Below are positions 29,213 to 37,644 of a stretch of 64,000 bases of DNA, piece by piece; position 1 is the stretch's first letter, and the number at the start of each line of letters is the position of its first letter. Location: positions 1 through 64,000 of the forward strand of contig NZ_QKVM01000014.1 in the NCBI RefSeq assembly GCF_003231305.1. The letters run 5' to 3'. Made by a program: the position numbers and the translations under genes. Under the pieces are notes generated by a model. That model saw only the letters and a list, made by a program, of their open reading frames with translations. It was not told the origin of the DNA and did no database searches. The stretch is from Pseudomonas sichuanensis. Its GTDB lineage: Bacteria > Pseudomonadota > Gammaproteobacteria > Pseudomonadales > Pseudomonadaceae.

Positions 29213-30457
29213 ATGACATCTGCCTCATCTGTAGCGCCGCCATTGACCCGCGGCCTGACGCTGCTGCTGGCGCTCGCCTGCGGCCTTGCGGTGGCCACTG
29301 TGTATCTGTCCCAGCCGCTGCTGGAGGCCATGGCCGGCAGCCTGGGTATCGCCCAGGCCCAGGTCGGCCTGGTGGTCGGCGCGACCCAGGCCGGGTATGC
29401 CGCAGGGTTGCTGCTGATCGTGCCGCTGGGCGACCTGTTCGCGCGCAAGCGGTTGATCCTCACGCAACTGGTGCTGGCGGCCGTTGCCCTGCTGGCGGTG
29501 GCGTCGAGCCTTGACTGGGCCATGCTGCTGGCGGCCATGGGCATGGTCGGGCTGATGGCGGTGGTGGTGCAGGTGATGGTGGCCCACGCCGCCACACTGG
29601 CCACGCCCGCGCAGCAGGGGCAAGCGGTGGGCACGGTCACCAGTGGCGTGGTGCTGGGTATCCTGCTGGCACGCCTGGCCTCGGGGTTGGTGGCCGATCT
29701 GTCGGGGTGGCGTACGGTTTATTGCGTGGCTGCGGGCCTTGCCCTGCTGATGGCGCTGCTGCTCGGCTGGCGTTTGCCCGAGGCGCCGCCGCGCGGCGGG
29801 CGACAGGGGTATCTGGCCCTGCTGGGTTCGGTGTTCGCGCTGTACCGCCACGACCGGCTGTTGCGCCAGCGGGGCACCTTCGCCCTGTTGATCTTTGCCG
29901 CCTTCAGTGTGCTGTGGAGTGCCATGGTGCTGCCCCTGAGCGCCGCGCCGCTGGCGCTGGAGCATACCCAGGTCGGCCTGTTCGGCCTGGCGGGGGTTGC
30001 CGGTGCCCTGGCGGCCGCACGGGCCGGGCGCCTGGCCGACCGTGGGCAAGGGCAGAAGACCACCGGCCTGGCGCTGGGGGTGCTGGTGCTGTCATGGTTG
30101 CCGATTGCCCTGCTCGAGCACTCGTTGCTGGCGCTGCTGCTGGGCGTGCTGCTGCTGGACTTCGCCGTGCAGGCGGTGCACGTGACCAACCAGAGCCTGC
30201 TGCTGGCCGGGCGTGGCGAAATGGCCAGCCGGCTGATCGGTGCCTACATGTGCTGCTACTCGCTGGGCAGCGGGCTGGGTGCGGTGGCCGCGACCTGGGT
30301 CTACGGGCAATGGGGCTGGGGCGCGGTGTGCGGGCTGGGGGCCGGCATCAGTGGCCTGGCCCTGGGGTATTGGGTGTACCTGTGGCGGCTGGGCCAGAAT
30401 GAAAAAGCCCGCTCGGGCGAGCGGGCTTGTCGGGCGGTGCCGGGTCAGAACTTGTAG
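29213..30457 (+). CDS. MFS efflux transporter
   Basis: A 414-residue, 12-helix major facilitator protein. The loop 2-3 motif is LGDLFARKRLI, and TM4-5 has GTVTSGVVLGILLARLASG (antiporter motif C region), as in arabinose/drug-proton antiporters. ATG 29213 lies after a weak GAGGA. The last residues (GERACRAVPGQNL) are encoded over the oprG terminator, and the stop converges with the oprG gene by 13 bp. It probably exports a small toxic compound under HxlR control; the substrate is unknown. Confidence 0.88.
   Translation: MTSASSVAPPLTRGLTLLLALACGLAVATVYLSQPLLEAMAGSLGIAQAQVGLVVGATQAGYAAGLLLIVPLGDLFARKRLILTQLVLAAVALLAVASSLDWAMLLAAMGMVGLMAVVVQVMVAHAATLATPAQQGQAVGTVTSGVVLGILLARLASGLVADLSGWRTVYCVAAGLALLMALLLGWRLPEAPPRGGRQGYLALLGSVFALYRHDRLLRQRGTFALLIFAAFSVLWSAMVLPLSAAPLALEHTQVGLFGLAGVAGALAAARAGRLADRGQGQKTTGLALGVLVLSWLPIALLEHSLLALLLGVLLLDFAVQAVHVTNQSLLLAGRGEMASRLIGAYMCCYSLGSGLGAVAATWVYGQWGWGAVCGLGAGISGLALGYWVYLWRLGQNEKARSGERACRAVPGQNL
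30402..30427 (-). terminator. Rho-independent terminator of oprG
   Basis: Nine-pair stem AGCCCGCTC/GAGCGGGCT with a four-base loop (30406-30427), followed on the minus strand by TTTTTC. It lies 18 bp past the oprG stop, within the MFS gene end. Confidence 0.85.
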
Positions 30458-31128
30458 CCCAGGCCCACCATGTAGACCCACGGGTCGACGTCCACGTCGA
30501 CCTTGGTCTTGCCCACGCCCAGGGCGCTCGGGCCGTCGATGGTGGCCTTGGTGTCGATGTCGACGTACCAGACCGCGGCGTTGAACAGCAGGTTTTCGGT
30601 GAGCATGTAGTCCATGCCCAACTGGCCGGCGAGCCCGACCGAGTCTTTCAGCTTCATGTTGCTGAAGCCTTGCGCCTTGCGGTTGCTGCTCAGGTCTTCA
30701 TCGAAGAACAGGGTGTAGTTCAGGCCCACGCCGGCGTAAGGCTGGAACTTGGAGCTGGCGTCCATCGGGTAGTACTGCAGCGACAGGGTCGGTGGCAGTT
30801 GCTTGATGTCGGCCAGCTTGCCGTCCAGGCCGCCGCCCAGGCCCTTCACGCCGACGGTGTGCTTGAACGGGGTGGCGGCCAACAGTTCCAGGCCGATGTG
30901 GTCGGTGAGCATGTAGGCGAAGGCCAGGCCCAGTTGGGTGTCGCTGTCCAGGGTTGCCTTGGTGCCCGACACCTTGGCGCCATCGAGTTTGATGTCGCCG
31001 CTGTTCTCGTTCGGCGCGGTGGTGATGGCGCCGGAGCGGATGATGAAATCACCTGCCTGGTGGGCGTGGGCAACAGGGGCTGCGAGCGCCAACGCGACGA
31101 GCGAGGCACTGAGCAAGGACTTGTTCAT
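30445..31128 (-). CDS. oprG: OmpW-family outer membrane protein OprG
   Basis: A 227-residue eight-strand beta-barrel precursor. The signal peptide is MNKSLLSASLVALALAAPVAHA; the mature part begins HQAGDFIIRSGAITT, typical of OmpW. The C-terminal strand DPWVYMVGLGYKF ends in Phe, as outer membrane proteins do. ATG 31128 has GGGAG upstream; the open frame extends four codons further without a site. It probably forms a channel for small hydrophobic or amino acid solutes. In P. aeruginosa OprG is iron- and oxygen-responsive; no such site is obvious here. Confidence 0.92.
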   Translation of the reverse strand: MNKSLLSASLVALALAAPVAHAHQAGDFIIRSGAITTAPNENSGDIKLDGAKVSGTKATLDSDTQLGLAFAYMLTDHIGLELLAATPFKHTVGVKGLGGGLDGKLADIKQLPPTLSLQYYPMDASSKFQPYAGVGLNYTLFFDEDLSSNRKAQGFSNMKLKDSVGLAGQLGMDYMLTENLLFNAAVWYVDIDTKATIDGPSALGVGKTKVDVDVDPWVYMVGLGYKF

Positions 31129-31237
31129 GGAAGCTCCCAAAGGACGTGAGTAATCGAGTAGTCCAATGGTACGAAGCCGACTAAACAGAAAGTTTGACCC
31201 AGCTCAACGAAGCCGTGTCATGAGCCCCAGTCAGTGC

Positions 31238-31750
31238 TCACTTCAGCTCATAGGCGTAGATTTTCTGCGCTTCCATCTGGTAACCGGCATCGGCCAGTTC
31301 GCTGCTGCTGGCCTTGACCTGCATCGTCCCTTCGATCCAGTACGGCTGGTAGAGGTCTTCGACGCGCACGCCCATCTCGCTGAAGATATGCACGATCTGG
31401 TTCGACGGCGGTGGCGGCACATGGATGCAGGCGCCGTAGTAGGGCACCAGCAGGAACTCGGTGGTGCGGCCCTCTTCGCTGACCTCCAGCGGCACGATGT
31501 AGCCGGGCAGCTTCACCTGCTGGCCATCGAGTGCCTTGACCACCGGCGCGTCGGGCGCCTGCTGGCGTGCGGCCGGGGCCGACTCGGAAAGCGCACTGCC
31601 GATCTGCGACAGGTCGTGCAGCGGGGCCAGTTGCGGCGGGATGACCGGTGCGCCCTCGGGGATCAGCGCGGGCCAGTCCAGTTCGCGCGGTTCGCTGGCC
31701 CAGAGCGGCAGTGAGAGCAGTAACAACGCCAGGAGCAGCAGGTAGCGCAT
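31238..31750 (-). CDS. DUF3299 periplasmic protein of the zinc operon
   Basis: A 170-residue secreted protein: signal peptide MRYLLLLALLLLSLPLWA, then a DUF3299 domain with LPGYIVPLEV, LLVPYYGACIHVPPPPSNQI and a conserved cysteine-histidine pair (ACIHVP) that may bind metal. It is the last gene of a minus-strand set with the permease, ATPase and His-rich protein, but a 170-bp gap with two REP cores separates it from the permease gene. As I recall, homologues form the Zur-controlled PA4063-PA4066 operon of P. aeruginosa. Confidence 0.82.
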   Translation of the reverse strand: MRYLLLLALLLLSLPLWASEPRELDWPALIPEGAPVIPPQLAPLHDLSQIGSALSESAPAARQQAPDAPVVKALDGQQVKLPGYIVPLEVSEEGRTTEFLLVPYYGACIHVPPPPSNQIVHIFSEMGVRVEDLYQPYWIEGTMQVKASSSELADAGYQMEAQKIYAYELK

Positions 31751-31757
31751 CAGGGTT

Positions 31758-31860
31758 GCGTGGGAGCGGGCTTGCCCCGCGAAGACCGGCGGAGCCGGTG
31801 CCAAGCTGCGCGGTGCCTGTTTCGCGGGGCAAGTCGCAGCGGCGCACCGCCGCTCCCACG
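31758..31860. repeat. REP pair, second copy with expanded loop
   Basis: The core at 31758-31782 is standard. The inverted copy at about 31822-31860 has its two arms (CGCGGGGCAAG and CCGCTCCCACG) split by about 13 extra bases (TCGCAGCGGCGCA), making a longer hairpin. Confidence 0.8.
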
Positions 31861-31920
31861 GATGGGTTTGAAGCGTGCTTTTTTCTGTGGTGACGCCAAG
31901 GTGCATGATCATCCCTGCCC

Positions 31921-33189
31921 TCAAAGATGAATCGACAGCCCATCGGCCAGCGACTGCCGATAGGCGCGCCAGGCCGGCACGCTGCCCATCAGCAGCGCCG
32001 CGCCGAGGATGACCGCCAGCAACGTCCACTCATGCGCACTCGGCCAGGCCAGCGGCAGGTACAGCCCGTAGTTGGCCTGCACATAGCCCTGGGCGAGGGC
32101 GATCCCGGCATACAGCAACCCCAGCCCGGCGGCGATCCCGGCCACGGCCAGGGCCAGTGCTTCGAGTATCAGCAACCCGGCGATGTGCCACGGCCGGGCC
32201 CCCACCGAACGCAGGATGGCCATCTCCCGGCGGCGTTCGTTGAGGCTGGTGAGGATCGCCGTGAGCATGCCGATCAGCCCGGTCAGCACCACGAACAGCG
32301 ACACCACGAACAGCGCCTGCTCGGCCGTGCCCATCAGGCTCCACAGCTCTTGCAGCGCCACGCCGGGCAGGATCGCCAGCAGCGGCTCGTTGCGGTACTC
32401 GTTGATCTCGCGTTGCAGGCTGAAGGTGGCGATCTTGTTGTTCAAGCCGAGCACGAACGCGGTGATCGCCGCCGGTTGCAGGTCCATGCCGCGGGCCTGC
32501 TCGGCGCTGATGCGCCCGGCACCGCGCGCCGGCACGCCGTTGTGCCAGTCGATGTGGATCGCCTCCATGCCCGCCAGGCTGATGTGCAGGGTGCGGTCCA
32601 CCGGGGTGCCGGTACGCTTGAGCACGCCGACCACGGTGAATGGCTTGTCGTCGTGCTTGACCAGGCTGATGGCGGCTACACCATGGGCCAGCACCAGTTT
32701 GTCGCCGAGCTTGTAGTGCAGCGCGTCGGCCACTTCGGCCCCCAGCACCACTTCGAACGGGTCGTCGGCGAAGGGCCGGCCCTGGCTCAGCTCGAGGTGC
32801 TGGCGGCGGCCGTACTGATAGTGCGCGAAGTAGTCGCCGGTGGTGCCCATCACCCGGTAGCCGCGATGCGAGTCACCCAGGGAAATGGGGATGGCCCACT
32901 TGACCCGTGGGTCCTTGGCGTACTGCTGGTAGCTGTCCCAGCGAATGTTGTTGGTGGCGTTGCCGATGCGGAACACCGAATACAGCAGCAGGTTCACCGA
33001 GCCCGAACGGGCGCCGACGATCAGGTCGGTGCCGCTGATGGTGCTGGCGAAGCTGGCGCGGGCTTCGGTGCGCACCCGCTCGACGGCCAGCAGCAGGCAC
33101 ACCGACAGGGCGATGGCGAAGGCGGTGAGCAAGGCAGTGAAACGGCGGTTGGCCAGGCTGGCCAGGGCAAGGCGGAGCAGGTACATCAT
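31921..33189 (-). CDS. MacB/FtsX-type ABC permease of zinc-linked operon
   Basis: A 422-residue permease: one N-terminal helix (FTALLTAFAIALSVCLLLAV), a large periplasmic domain (about 40-280), and three C-terminal helices (ALFVVSLFVVLTGLIGMLTA; LILEALALAVAGIAAGLGLL; WTLLAVILGAALLMGSVPAW). That is the FtsX/MacB architecture. The start ATGATG overlaps the ATPase stop. Together with the ATPase and the His-rich protein it probably handles zinc or a zinc ligand. Confidence 0.88.
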   Translation of the reverse strand: MMYLLRLALASLANRRFTALLTAFAIALSVCLLLAVERVRTEARASFASTISGTDLIVGARSGSVNLLLYSVFRIGNATNNIRWDSYQQYAKDPRVKWAIPISLGDSHRGYRVMGTTGDYFAHYQYGRRQHLELSQGRPFADDPFEVVLGAEVADALHYKLGDKLVLAHGVAAISLVKHDDKPFTVVGVLKRTGTPVDRTLHISLAGMEAIHIDWHNGVPARGAGRISAEQARGMDLQPAAITAFVLGLNNKIATFSLQREINEYRNEPLLAILPGVALQELWSLMGTAEQALFVVSLFVVLTGLIGMLTAILTSLNERRREMAILRSVGARPWHIAGLLILEALALAVAGIAAGLGLLYAGIALAQGYVQANYGLYLPLAWPSAHEWTLLAVILGAALLMGSVPAWRAYRQSLADGLSIHL

Positions 33190-33896
33190 GCCTCCCGGGG
33201 CGTGGCGGCGCGGTTGAGTTCGGCCAGGGACAGGTGACGGTCGAACAGCGGCGCCAGGCTCTGGTCATGGCTGACGAACAGCAGGCTGGAGCCGGCCGCG
33301 CGGCATTCGTCGAACAGCAGGCGGATGAAGGCTTCACGGGTGTCGGCATCGAGCGCCGAGGTGGGTTCGTCGGCGATCACCAGTTCGGGCTGGCCGATCA
33401 GCGCCCGGGCGGCGGCGACGCGCTGCTGCTGGCCGATCGACAGGCTGCCGGCACGGCGGGCGAGCAGGCCGGAGTCATTCAACCCCAGGTGCGCCAGCAG
33501 GTGCGCGGCGGCCTGGTCGACGCTGCCATGGCGCTGGCTGGCGCGCTCGGCACGGGACTTCGAGAAGCGGCAGGGCAGCTCGACGTTCTCGCGCACCGAC
33601 AGGAACGGCAGCAGGTTGAACTGCTGGAAGATGTACCCGGTGTGATCGACCCGAAAGCGGTCGCGGGCGCCCTGGCTCAAGCTGGCAAGGTCCTGGCCCA
33701 GCAACTGGATGCGCCCCTGGCCCGGGCGGTTCACCCCGCCCAGCAGGCCGAGCAGGGTGGTCTTGCCGCTGCCGCTGGGGCCCTTGAGGAACAGCGCCTC
33801 GCCGGCTTCCAGGCGGAACTCGCGGATATCCAGCAGCGGCGCCTGGCCGGGCCAGGCGAACACCAGGTCATGCAGCTCGATTAGCGCCTGGCCCAT
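33186..33896 (-). CDS. ABC transporter ATPase of zinc-linked operon
   Basis: A 236-residue LolD/MacB-like ATPase with Walker A KGPSGSGKTTLLGLLG, Q-loop FQQFNLLPFLSV, signature LSIGQQQRVAAARAL, Walker B LVIADEPTSALD and the switch histidine in LLFVSHDQSL. It starts directly after the His-rich protein stop with no gap and overlaps the permease start, so all three are co-translated. Confidence 0.92.
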   Translation of the reverse strand: MGQALIELHDLVFAWPGQAPLLDIREFRLEAGEALFLKGPSGSGKTTLLGLLGGVNRPGQGRIQLLGQDLASLSQGARDRFRVDHTGYIFQQFNLLPFLSVRENVELPCRFSKSRAERASQRHGSVDQAAAHLLAHLGLNDSGLLARRAGSLSIGQQQRVAAARALIGQPELVIADEPTSALDADTREAFIRLLFDECRAAGSSLLFVSHDQSLAPLFDRHLSLAELNRAATPREA

Positions 33897-34466
33897 TCAG
33901 AACGCGACCACGGCCTTGGCCGCGGTGGCCTCGACGCCTTTCTGGCCATTGGGGCCGATCAGTTGCACGTTGATCTTCTGGGTTTGCGGGAAGGTCTTGA
34001 ACAGCGGGCCAAGGTCGAGCTGGGTGAGCTTGGCCGGGGTGGCGCAGGTGAACTGGTAGTGGGCGTTCACATCGGCGTGCTGGTGGCCGTGCTCGTGTTC
34101 GTGCGCGTCGCCATCGTCGTCGGCATGGGCGGCGTCGCCGAACAGCGGGCTTTGCAGCTCTTGCGCTTCATCCTTGCAGCCGGCGGCCTGGGCCAGGCCG
34201 AACAGCTTCAGCGGTTGTTCCAGCTGCTGGCGCGCGGCGGCGACCTTGGCCTTGTCGGCATCGGTGCTGGCGGCGTGCTCGAAGCCGACCAGGTTCATGG
34301 CCGGGCTGTCCAGTTCCAGCTCCAGGGTGTTGCCGTCGAGCACCACGTTGAGCTTGGCCACGCCATGCTCGTGGGCGGCGAGGGTGCCGTGATCATGCTC
34401 GTCGTGGGCATGGGCCACGGCCAGGGGCAGCAGGGCAAAGGGCAGGGCGAGCAGCAGACGACGCAT
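33897..34466 (-). CDS. His-rich periplasmic metal-binding protein, ZrgA-like (DUF2796)
   Basis: A 189-residue secreted protein (signal MRRLLLALPFALLPLAVAHA). Two histidine-rich tracts, one right after the signal (HDEHDHGTLAAHEHG) and one near residues 114-136 (alternating His with Asp and Glu), should bind zinc. The rest (AKLNVVLDGNTLELELDSPA) matches DUF2796, the family of Vibrio ZrgA. It is the first gene of the operon and has a Zur-box-like palindrome about 35 bp upstream. Confidence 0.88.
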   Translation of the reverse strand: MRRLLLALPFALLPLAVAHAHDEHDHGTLAAHEHGVAKLNVVLDGNTLELELDSPAMNLVGFEHAASTDADKAKVAAARQQLEQPLKLFGLAQAAGCKDEAQELQSPLFGDAAHADDDGDAHEHEHGHQHADVNAHYQFTCATPAKLTQLDLGPLFKTFPQTQKINVQLIGPNGQKGVEATAAKAVVAF

Positions 34467-34500
34467 GAACGGCTCCAGGGGGTTTGGAATGGTTTGGTAA

Positions 34501-34510
34501 TGTTATAACA
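34501..34510. promoter_or_regulatory. Zur-box-like palindrome
   Basis: TGTTATAACA is a perfect 10-bp palindrome in an AT-rich patch (GTAATGTTATAACAATTTTT) upstream of the zinc-linked operon. It resembles the core of Zur operators (GTTATA-x-x-ATAAC family). Zinc repression by Zur is inferred. Confidence 0.55.
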
Positions 34511-34598
34511 ATTTTTCCGCGCCTCGCCAGCCTGCCTGGCACAGGTTTCATGTTCGTGGGAGCATGACGGCATTCAGCCCTGGGACGAGGAAGGCAGC

Positions 34599-34943
34599 GT
34601 GAGAATTCGTGGACAGATCGGTGAATGGCCGGTGGACTTGACCATTGAACTGGCGCCGGAAGAGTGGGCGCAGTTGGGGCGCCGGCTGGAGCAGCCGGTG
34701 GTGGTCGAAAGCGCACCGGTGAGTGCCAGCCCCGTGCCGCGCCAGGATGATGGGCAGTGGATGGCCGCGCGTGATGTGTTGCGCCAGGCCGGGCAGATGA
34801 GCGGGCCCGAGTTGCTCGACCGCCTGGAAGGGCTCACCGGCAGCACGGCGGCGGGCAAGCGCCTGCTGGTGCGTCTGCGGCACAGCAGTGAGGTGAAGGT
34901 GGAAAGCGGCGTGGATGCGCCGGTGTATCACTGGCTGGGGTGA
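34599..34943 (+). CDS. Conserved hypothetical protein
   Basis: A 114-residue soluble protein. GTG 34599 has GAGGAAGG upstream. The N-terminal half is strand-rich (IRGQIGEWPVDLTIELAPEEW), and the C-terminal half helical and basic with AAGKRLLVRLRHSSEVKVE. It shows no motif that I can link to a function. It is transcribed away from the zinc operon. Confidence 0.7.
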   Translation: MRIRGQIGEWPVDLTIELAPEEWAQLGRRLEQPVVVESAPVSASPVPRQDDGQWMAARDVLRQAGQMSGPELLDRLEGLTGSTAAGKRLLVRLRHSSEVKVESGVDAPVYHWLG

Positions 34944-34967
34944 ACCAGCAGGTTCTGTGCTGGCATT

Positions 34968-35038
34968 TTCGCGGGTAAACCCGCTCCCACAGGGATCGCG
35001 CTGTTCTTGAGTCCTGTGGGAGCGGGTTTACCCGCGAA
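34968..35038. repeat. REP pair, inverted (TTTACC type)
   Basis: Inverted cores TTCGCGGGTAAACCCGCTCC (from 34968) and its complement up to 35038, between convergent genes. Confidence 0.88.
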
Positions 35039-35067
35039 CGAGGGCGACGCCCTCGCCAACCATTGGC

Positions 35068-35940
35068 TCAGAACATCGCCGCCGACAACTTACGGCGGTA
35101 CACACCCACCAACGGATGATCGCTGCCCAGCAGCTCGAACACCTGCAGCAGCGCCTTCTGCGGCAAGCCGTTCTCGTAGCCCCGGTTACGCTGGAACAGC
35201 TTGAGCAACCCGTCCAGCGCCGCTTCGTACTGCTGGCGCGCCAGTTGCTGGATGCACAGCTGATAGCTGGCCTCGTCATCCTGCGGGTTCTGCGCCAGGC
35301 GGCTTTTCAGCTCGGCGGCTTCCGGCAGGCTGGCGGCCTGGCGCAGGAAGGTCAGCTGGGCCTTGGCGCCTGCCAGGGCGGCTTTGTGCTCGTCGGTCCT
35401 CACCGCGTCCAGCACCACTTGCGCCTCGCCCAGCTCACCGCGTTCGGCCAGGCAGCGGGCGTACAGGATCAGCGCCTCGGCGTTGCTGTTGTCTTCACCC
35501 AGCAGCACCTGCAGCAGCGCTTCGGCCTCGCTGAAACGGCTCTCGGCGAACAGCGCCTTGGCCTGCTCCAGCGGCGCGGCGGTTGGCGCTGCGGGCATCT
35601 GCACATGGGGCTCGAGCATGGTGCGGATGGCCGACTCGGGTTGGGCACCGGCAAAACCGTCGACCGGCTGGCCGTCCTTGAACAGCACCACGGTCGGCAG
35701 GCTGCGGATGCCGAACTGGGCCACCACCTGCTGCTCGACGTCGCAGTTGATCTTGGCCAGCAGCAGCTCGCCCTGGTAGCCCTCGGTGATCTTCGCCAGC
35801 AGCGGCATCAGCGCCTTGCACGGCGCGCACCATTCGGCCCAGAAGTCGACCAGGACAGGTTTGTGGAAGGAGTTCTCGATGACCAGTTGCTGGAAGGTGG
35901 CATCGGTGGCATCGAAGATGTACTGCGTTTCCTGGCTCAT
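35068..35940 (-). CDS. cnoX: Thioredoxin-TPR co-chaperone CnoX (YbbN)
   Basis: A 290-residue protein: a thioredoxin domain (about 1-110) with redox motif WCAPCK, then TPR-like helices (about 120-290) with the ILYARCLAERGELGEAQVVL pattern. E. coli CnoX protects substrates from oxidation and passes them to GroEL; the E. coli protein has lost the first cysteine, whereas this one keeps CxxC and may be redox-active. The MSQETQYIFDATDATFQQLV start is typical. Confidence 0.9.
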   Translation of the reverse strand: MSQETQYIFDATDATFQQLVIENSFHKPVLVDFWAEWCAPCKALMPLLAKITEGYQGELLLAKINCDVEQQVVAQFGIRSLPTVVLFKDGQPVDGFAGAQPESAIRTMLEPHVQMPAAPTAAPLEQAKALFAESRFSEAEALLQVLLGEDNSNAEALILYARCLAERGELGEAQVVLDAVRTDEHKAALAGAKAQLTFLRQAASLPEAAELKSRLAQNPQDDEASYQLCIQQLARQQYEAALDGLLKLFQRNRGYENGLPQKALLQVFELLGSDHPLVGVYRRKLSAAMF

Positions 35941-35968
35941 CGTGACTCTCGCAAACGTGAATGCCCCA

Positions 35969-36628
35969 CTATAAAGGCTCGCGGCTGGCGTGGTACAGGC
36001 TGACCCGGCGGAATTCGTGCGGCTCGGCCAGGTCCGGCAGGGTCAGCGCCTCGAGCACGCCCAGCGGGCGGTATTGCGGGTGGCTGAAGTCGCGCACGCG
36101 CGAATCCGCCACCAGCGCCTGGCGGCCACGGCTGAGGAATTCATCCAGCAACGGCAGGTTGGCGCGGTCATACAGCACATCGGCGACCAGGATCAGGTCG
36201 AAGCGGTCGGCTTCGGCGAAGAAGTCGCGGCTGTAGTTCAGCGCCACGCCATTGAGCGCGGCGTTGGCGCGGCAGGCGTCGAGGGCCAGCGGATCGAGGT
36301 CGCAGGCCACCACTTCCAGCGCCCCGGCCCGGGCCGCGGCGATGCCGGCAATGCCGGAGCCGGCGCCGAAGTCCAGCACGCGCTTGCCGCGCACCCACTG
36401 CGGGCGCTCGGCCAGGTAGCGCGCCATGGCCAGGCCGCTGGCCCAGCAGAAGCTCCAGTAGGGCGGCTCTTCGAGGATGCGCCGGGTTTCCTCGCTGCTG
36501 AATTCACGGTCCATGTTCCGGTCGTCGATCAACCAGAGTTTCAGTGCGCACCCGGGCAGCTCGCTGACCACCAGGCGCGCTTCGCCGATCAGGCCGCTCA
36601 GGGCCTGTTGCAGGGCGTGCGGTGCCAT
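35969..36628 (-). CDS. Class I SAM-dependent methyltransferase, PrmA/ETFBKMT-like
   Basis: A 219-residue Rossmann methyltransferase with SAM motif [20 protein letters not shown], acidic loop [10 protein letters not shown], and motif [17 protein letters not shown] (DxLY, as in protein-lysine methyltransferases of the ETFB group). An upstream pattern [17 protein letters not shown] is shared by these enzymes. The substrate is probably a protein lysine, but not proven. It is adjacent to the lipoprotein gene with no gap. Confidence 0.85.
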   Translation of the reverse strand: MAPHALQQALSGLIGEARLVVSELPGCALKLWLIDDRNMDREFSSEETRRILEEPPYWSFCWASGLAMARYLAERPQWVRGKRVLDFGAGSGIAGIAAARAGALEVVACDLDPLALDACRANAALNGVALNYSRDFFAEADRFDLILVADVLYDRANLPLLDEFLSRGRQALVADSRVRDFSHPQYRPLGVLEALTLPDLAEPHEFRRVSLYHASREPL

Positions 36629-37081
36629 TTACGGGGCCTTTTCGAAACGCAGCGGGCCGGTGGCCTGGGTTTGGGCCTGGGCGATACGCACCGGTGGCAG
36701 GTGCATGATCAACTGGCCGGACTGGCTGGCACGGCCACGCAGCTCCACGCGGGCCCCGGCGGGGAAGGCCTCGGGGTTGAAGCGCAGTTGGTAGGGCAGG
36801 GCCTGGCCGGTGCCGGTCAGGGTGCTGCTGGCCAGCAGCTGTTGCGGGCGGCCACGGTCGTCGATGACCAGCAGTGCCAGTTCGACGTCGGCGCCGGCGG
36901 GGATCTCCATCAGCGTGCCGCTCAACTCGCGCTGGTAGGCCGGCAGCGGGCCGAGTGGCTGGGCTTTCTTCGCCACCTTGGCCGGCACGGGCGCGGGGGC
37001 CTGCTCAGGCTTTGGTCGGTCGCTGCCGCAAGCGGCGAGCAGGGCGGCGGCGCACAGCACGACGAGCGCTCGATAGTGCAT
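36629..37081 (-). CDS. YbaY-family lipoprotein
   Basis: A 150-residue lipoprotein with a lipobox LLAACGS after a short signal, so Cys18 is the likely lipid anchor. A Pro/Ala-rich linker (residues 20-45) is followed by the YbaY domain ([20 protein letters not shown]). The function is unknown; the domain is linked to envelope stress proteins. It directly precedes the methyltransferase gene and is divergent from nrdR. Confidence 0.83.
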   Translation of the reverse strand: MHYRALVVLCAAALLAACGSDRPKPEQAPAPVPAKVAKKAQPLGPLPAYQRELSGTLMEIPAGADVELALLVIDDRGRPQQLLASSTLTGTGQALPYQLRFNPEAFPAGARVELRGRASQSGQLIMHLPPVRIAQAQTQATGPLRFEKAP

Positions 37082-37177
37082 GGTGTAGTCCTTGGCGGGC
37101 AGATTTGCATGGATGTTAGCTTGTCTTGCCAGTGCAATGCGCTACCATGGCCCTCCCTTTTTTTGTTGCCTGCCACC

Positions 37178-37642
37178 ATGCACTGTCCGTTTTGCGGTGC
37201 CAACGACACCAAGGTCATCGACTCGCGCCTGGTCGCCGAGGGCGAACAGGTGCGTCGCCGTCGCGAATGCGTCGCCTGCGGCGAGCGCTTCACCACCTTC
37301 GAAACCGCCGAGCTGGTCCTGCCACGGCTGATCAAGCAGGACGGCACGCGCCAGCCCTTCGACGAAGACAAGCTGCGCGCCGGCATGCAGCGCGCGCTGG
37401 AGAAGCGCCCGGTCAGCGTCGAGCGCCTGGAAGCGGCGCTGGCGCATATCAAGAGCCGCCTGCGCGCCACCGGCGAGCGTGAAGTGAAGTCGCTGGTGGT
37501 CGGTGAGCTGGTGATGGCCGAGCTGCGCAAGCTCGACGAAGTCGCCTATATCCGTTTTGCCTCGGTCTACCGGCGTTTCCAGGACCTCGACGAGTTCCGC
37601 GAAGAAATCGACCGCCTGGCCCGCGAGCCAGCCAAAGAGTAA
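37178..37642 (+). CDS. nrdR: Transcriptional repressor NrdR
   Basis: A 154-residue repressor of ribonucleotide reductase genes. A zinc ribbon ([15 protein letters not shown] and [12 protein letters not shown]) is followed by an ATP-cone ([20 protein letters not shown]). The start MHCPFCG is invariant in the family, fixing ATG 37178. Two bases separate it from ribD, the usual order in gammaproteobacteria. Confidence 0.97.
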   Translation: MHCPFCGANDTKVIDSRLVAEGEQVRRRRECVACGERFTTFETAELVLPRLIKQDGTRQPFDEDKLRAGMQRALEKRPVSVERLEAALAHIKSRLRATGEREVKSLVVGELVMAELRKLDEVAYIRFASVYRRFQDLDEFREEIDRLAREPAKE

Positions 37643-37644
37643 GC

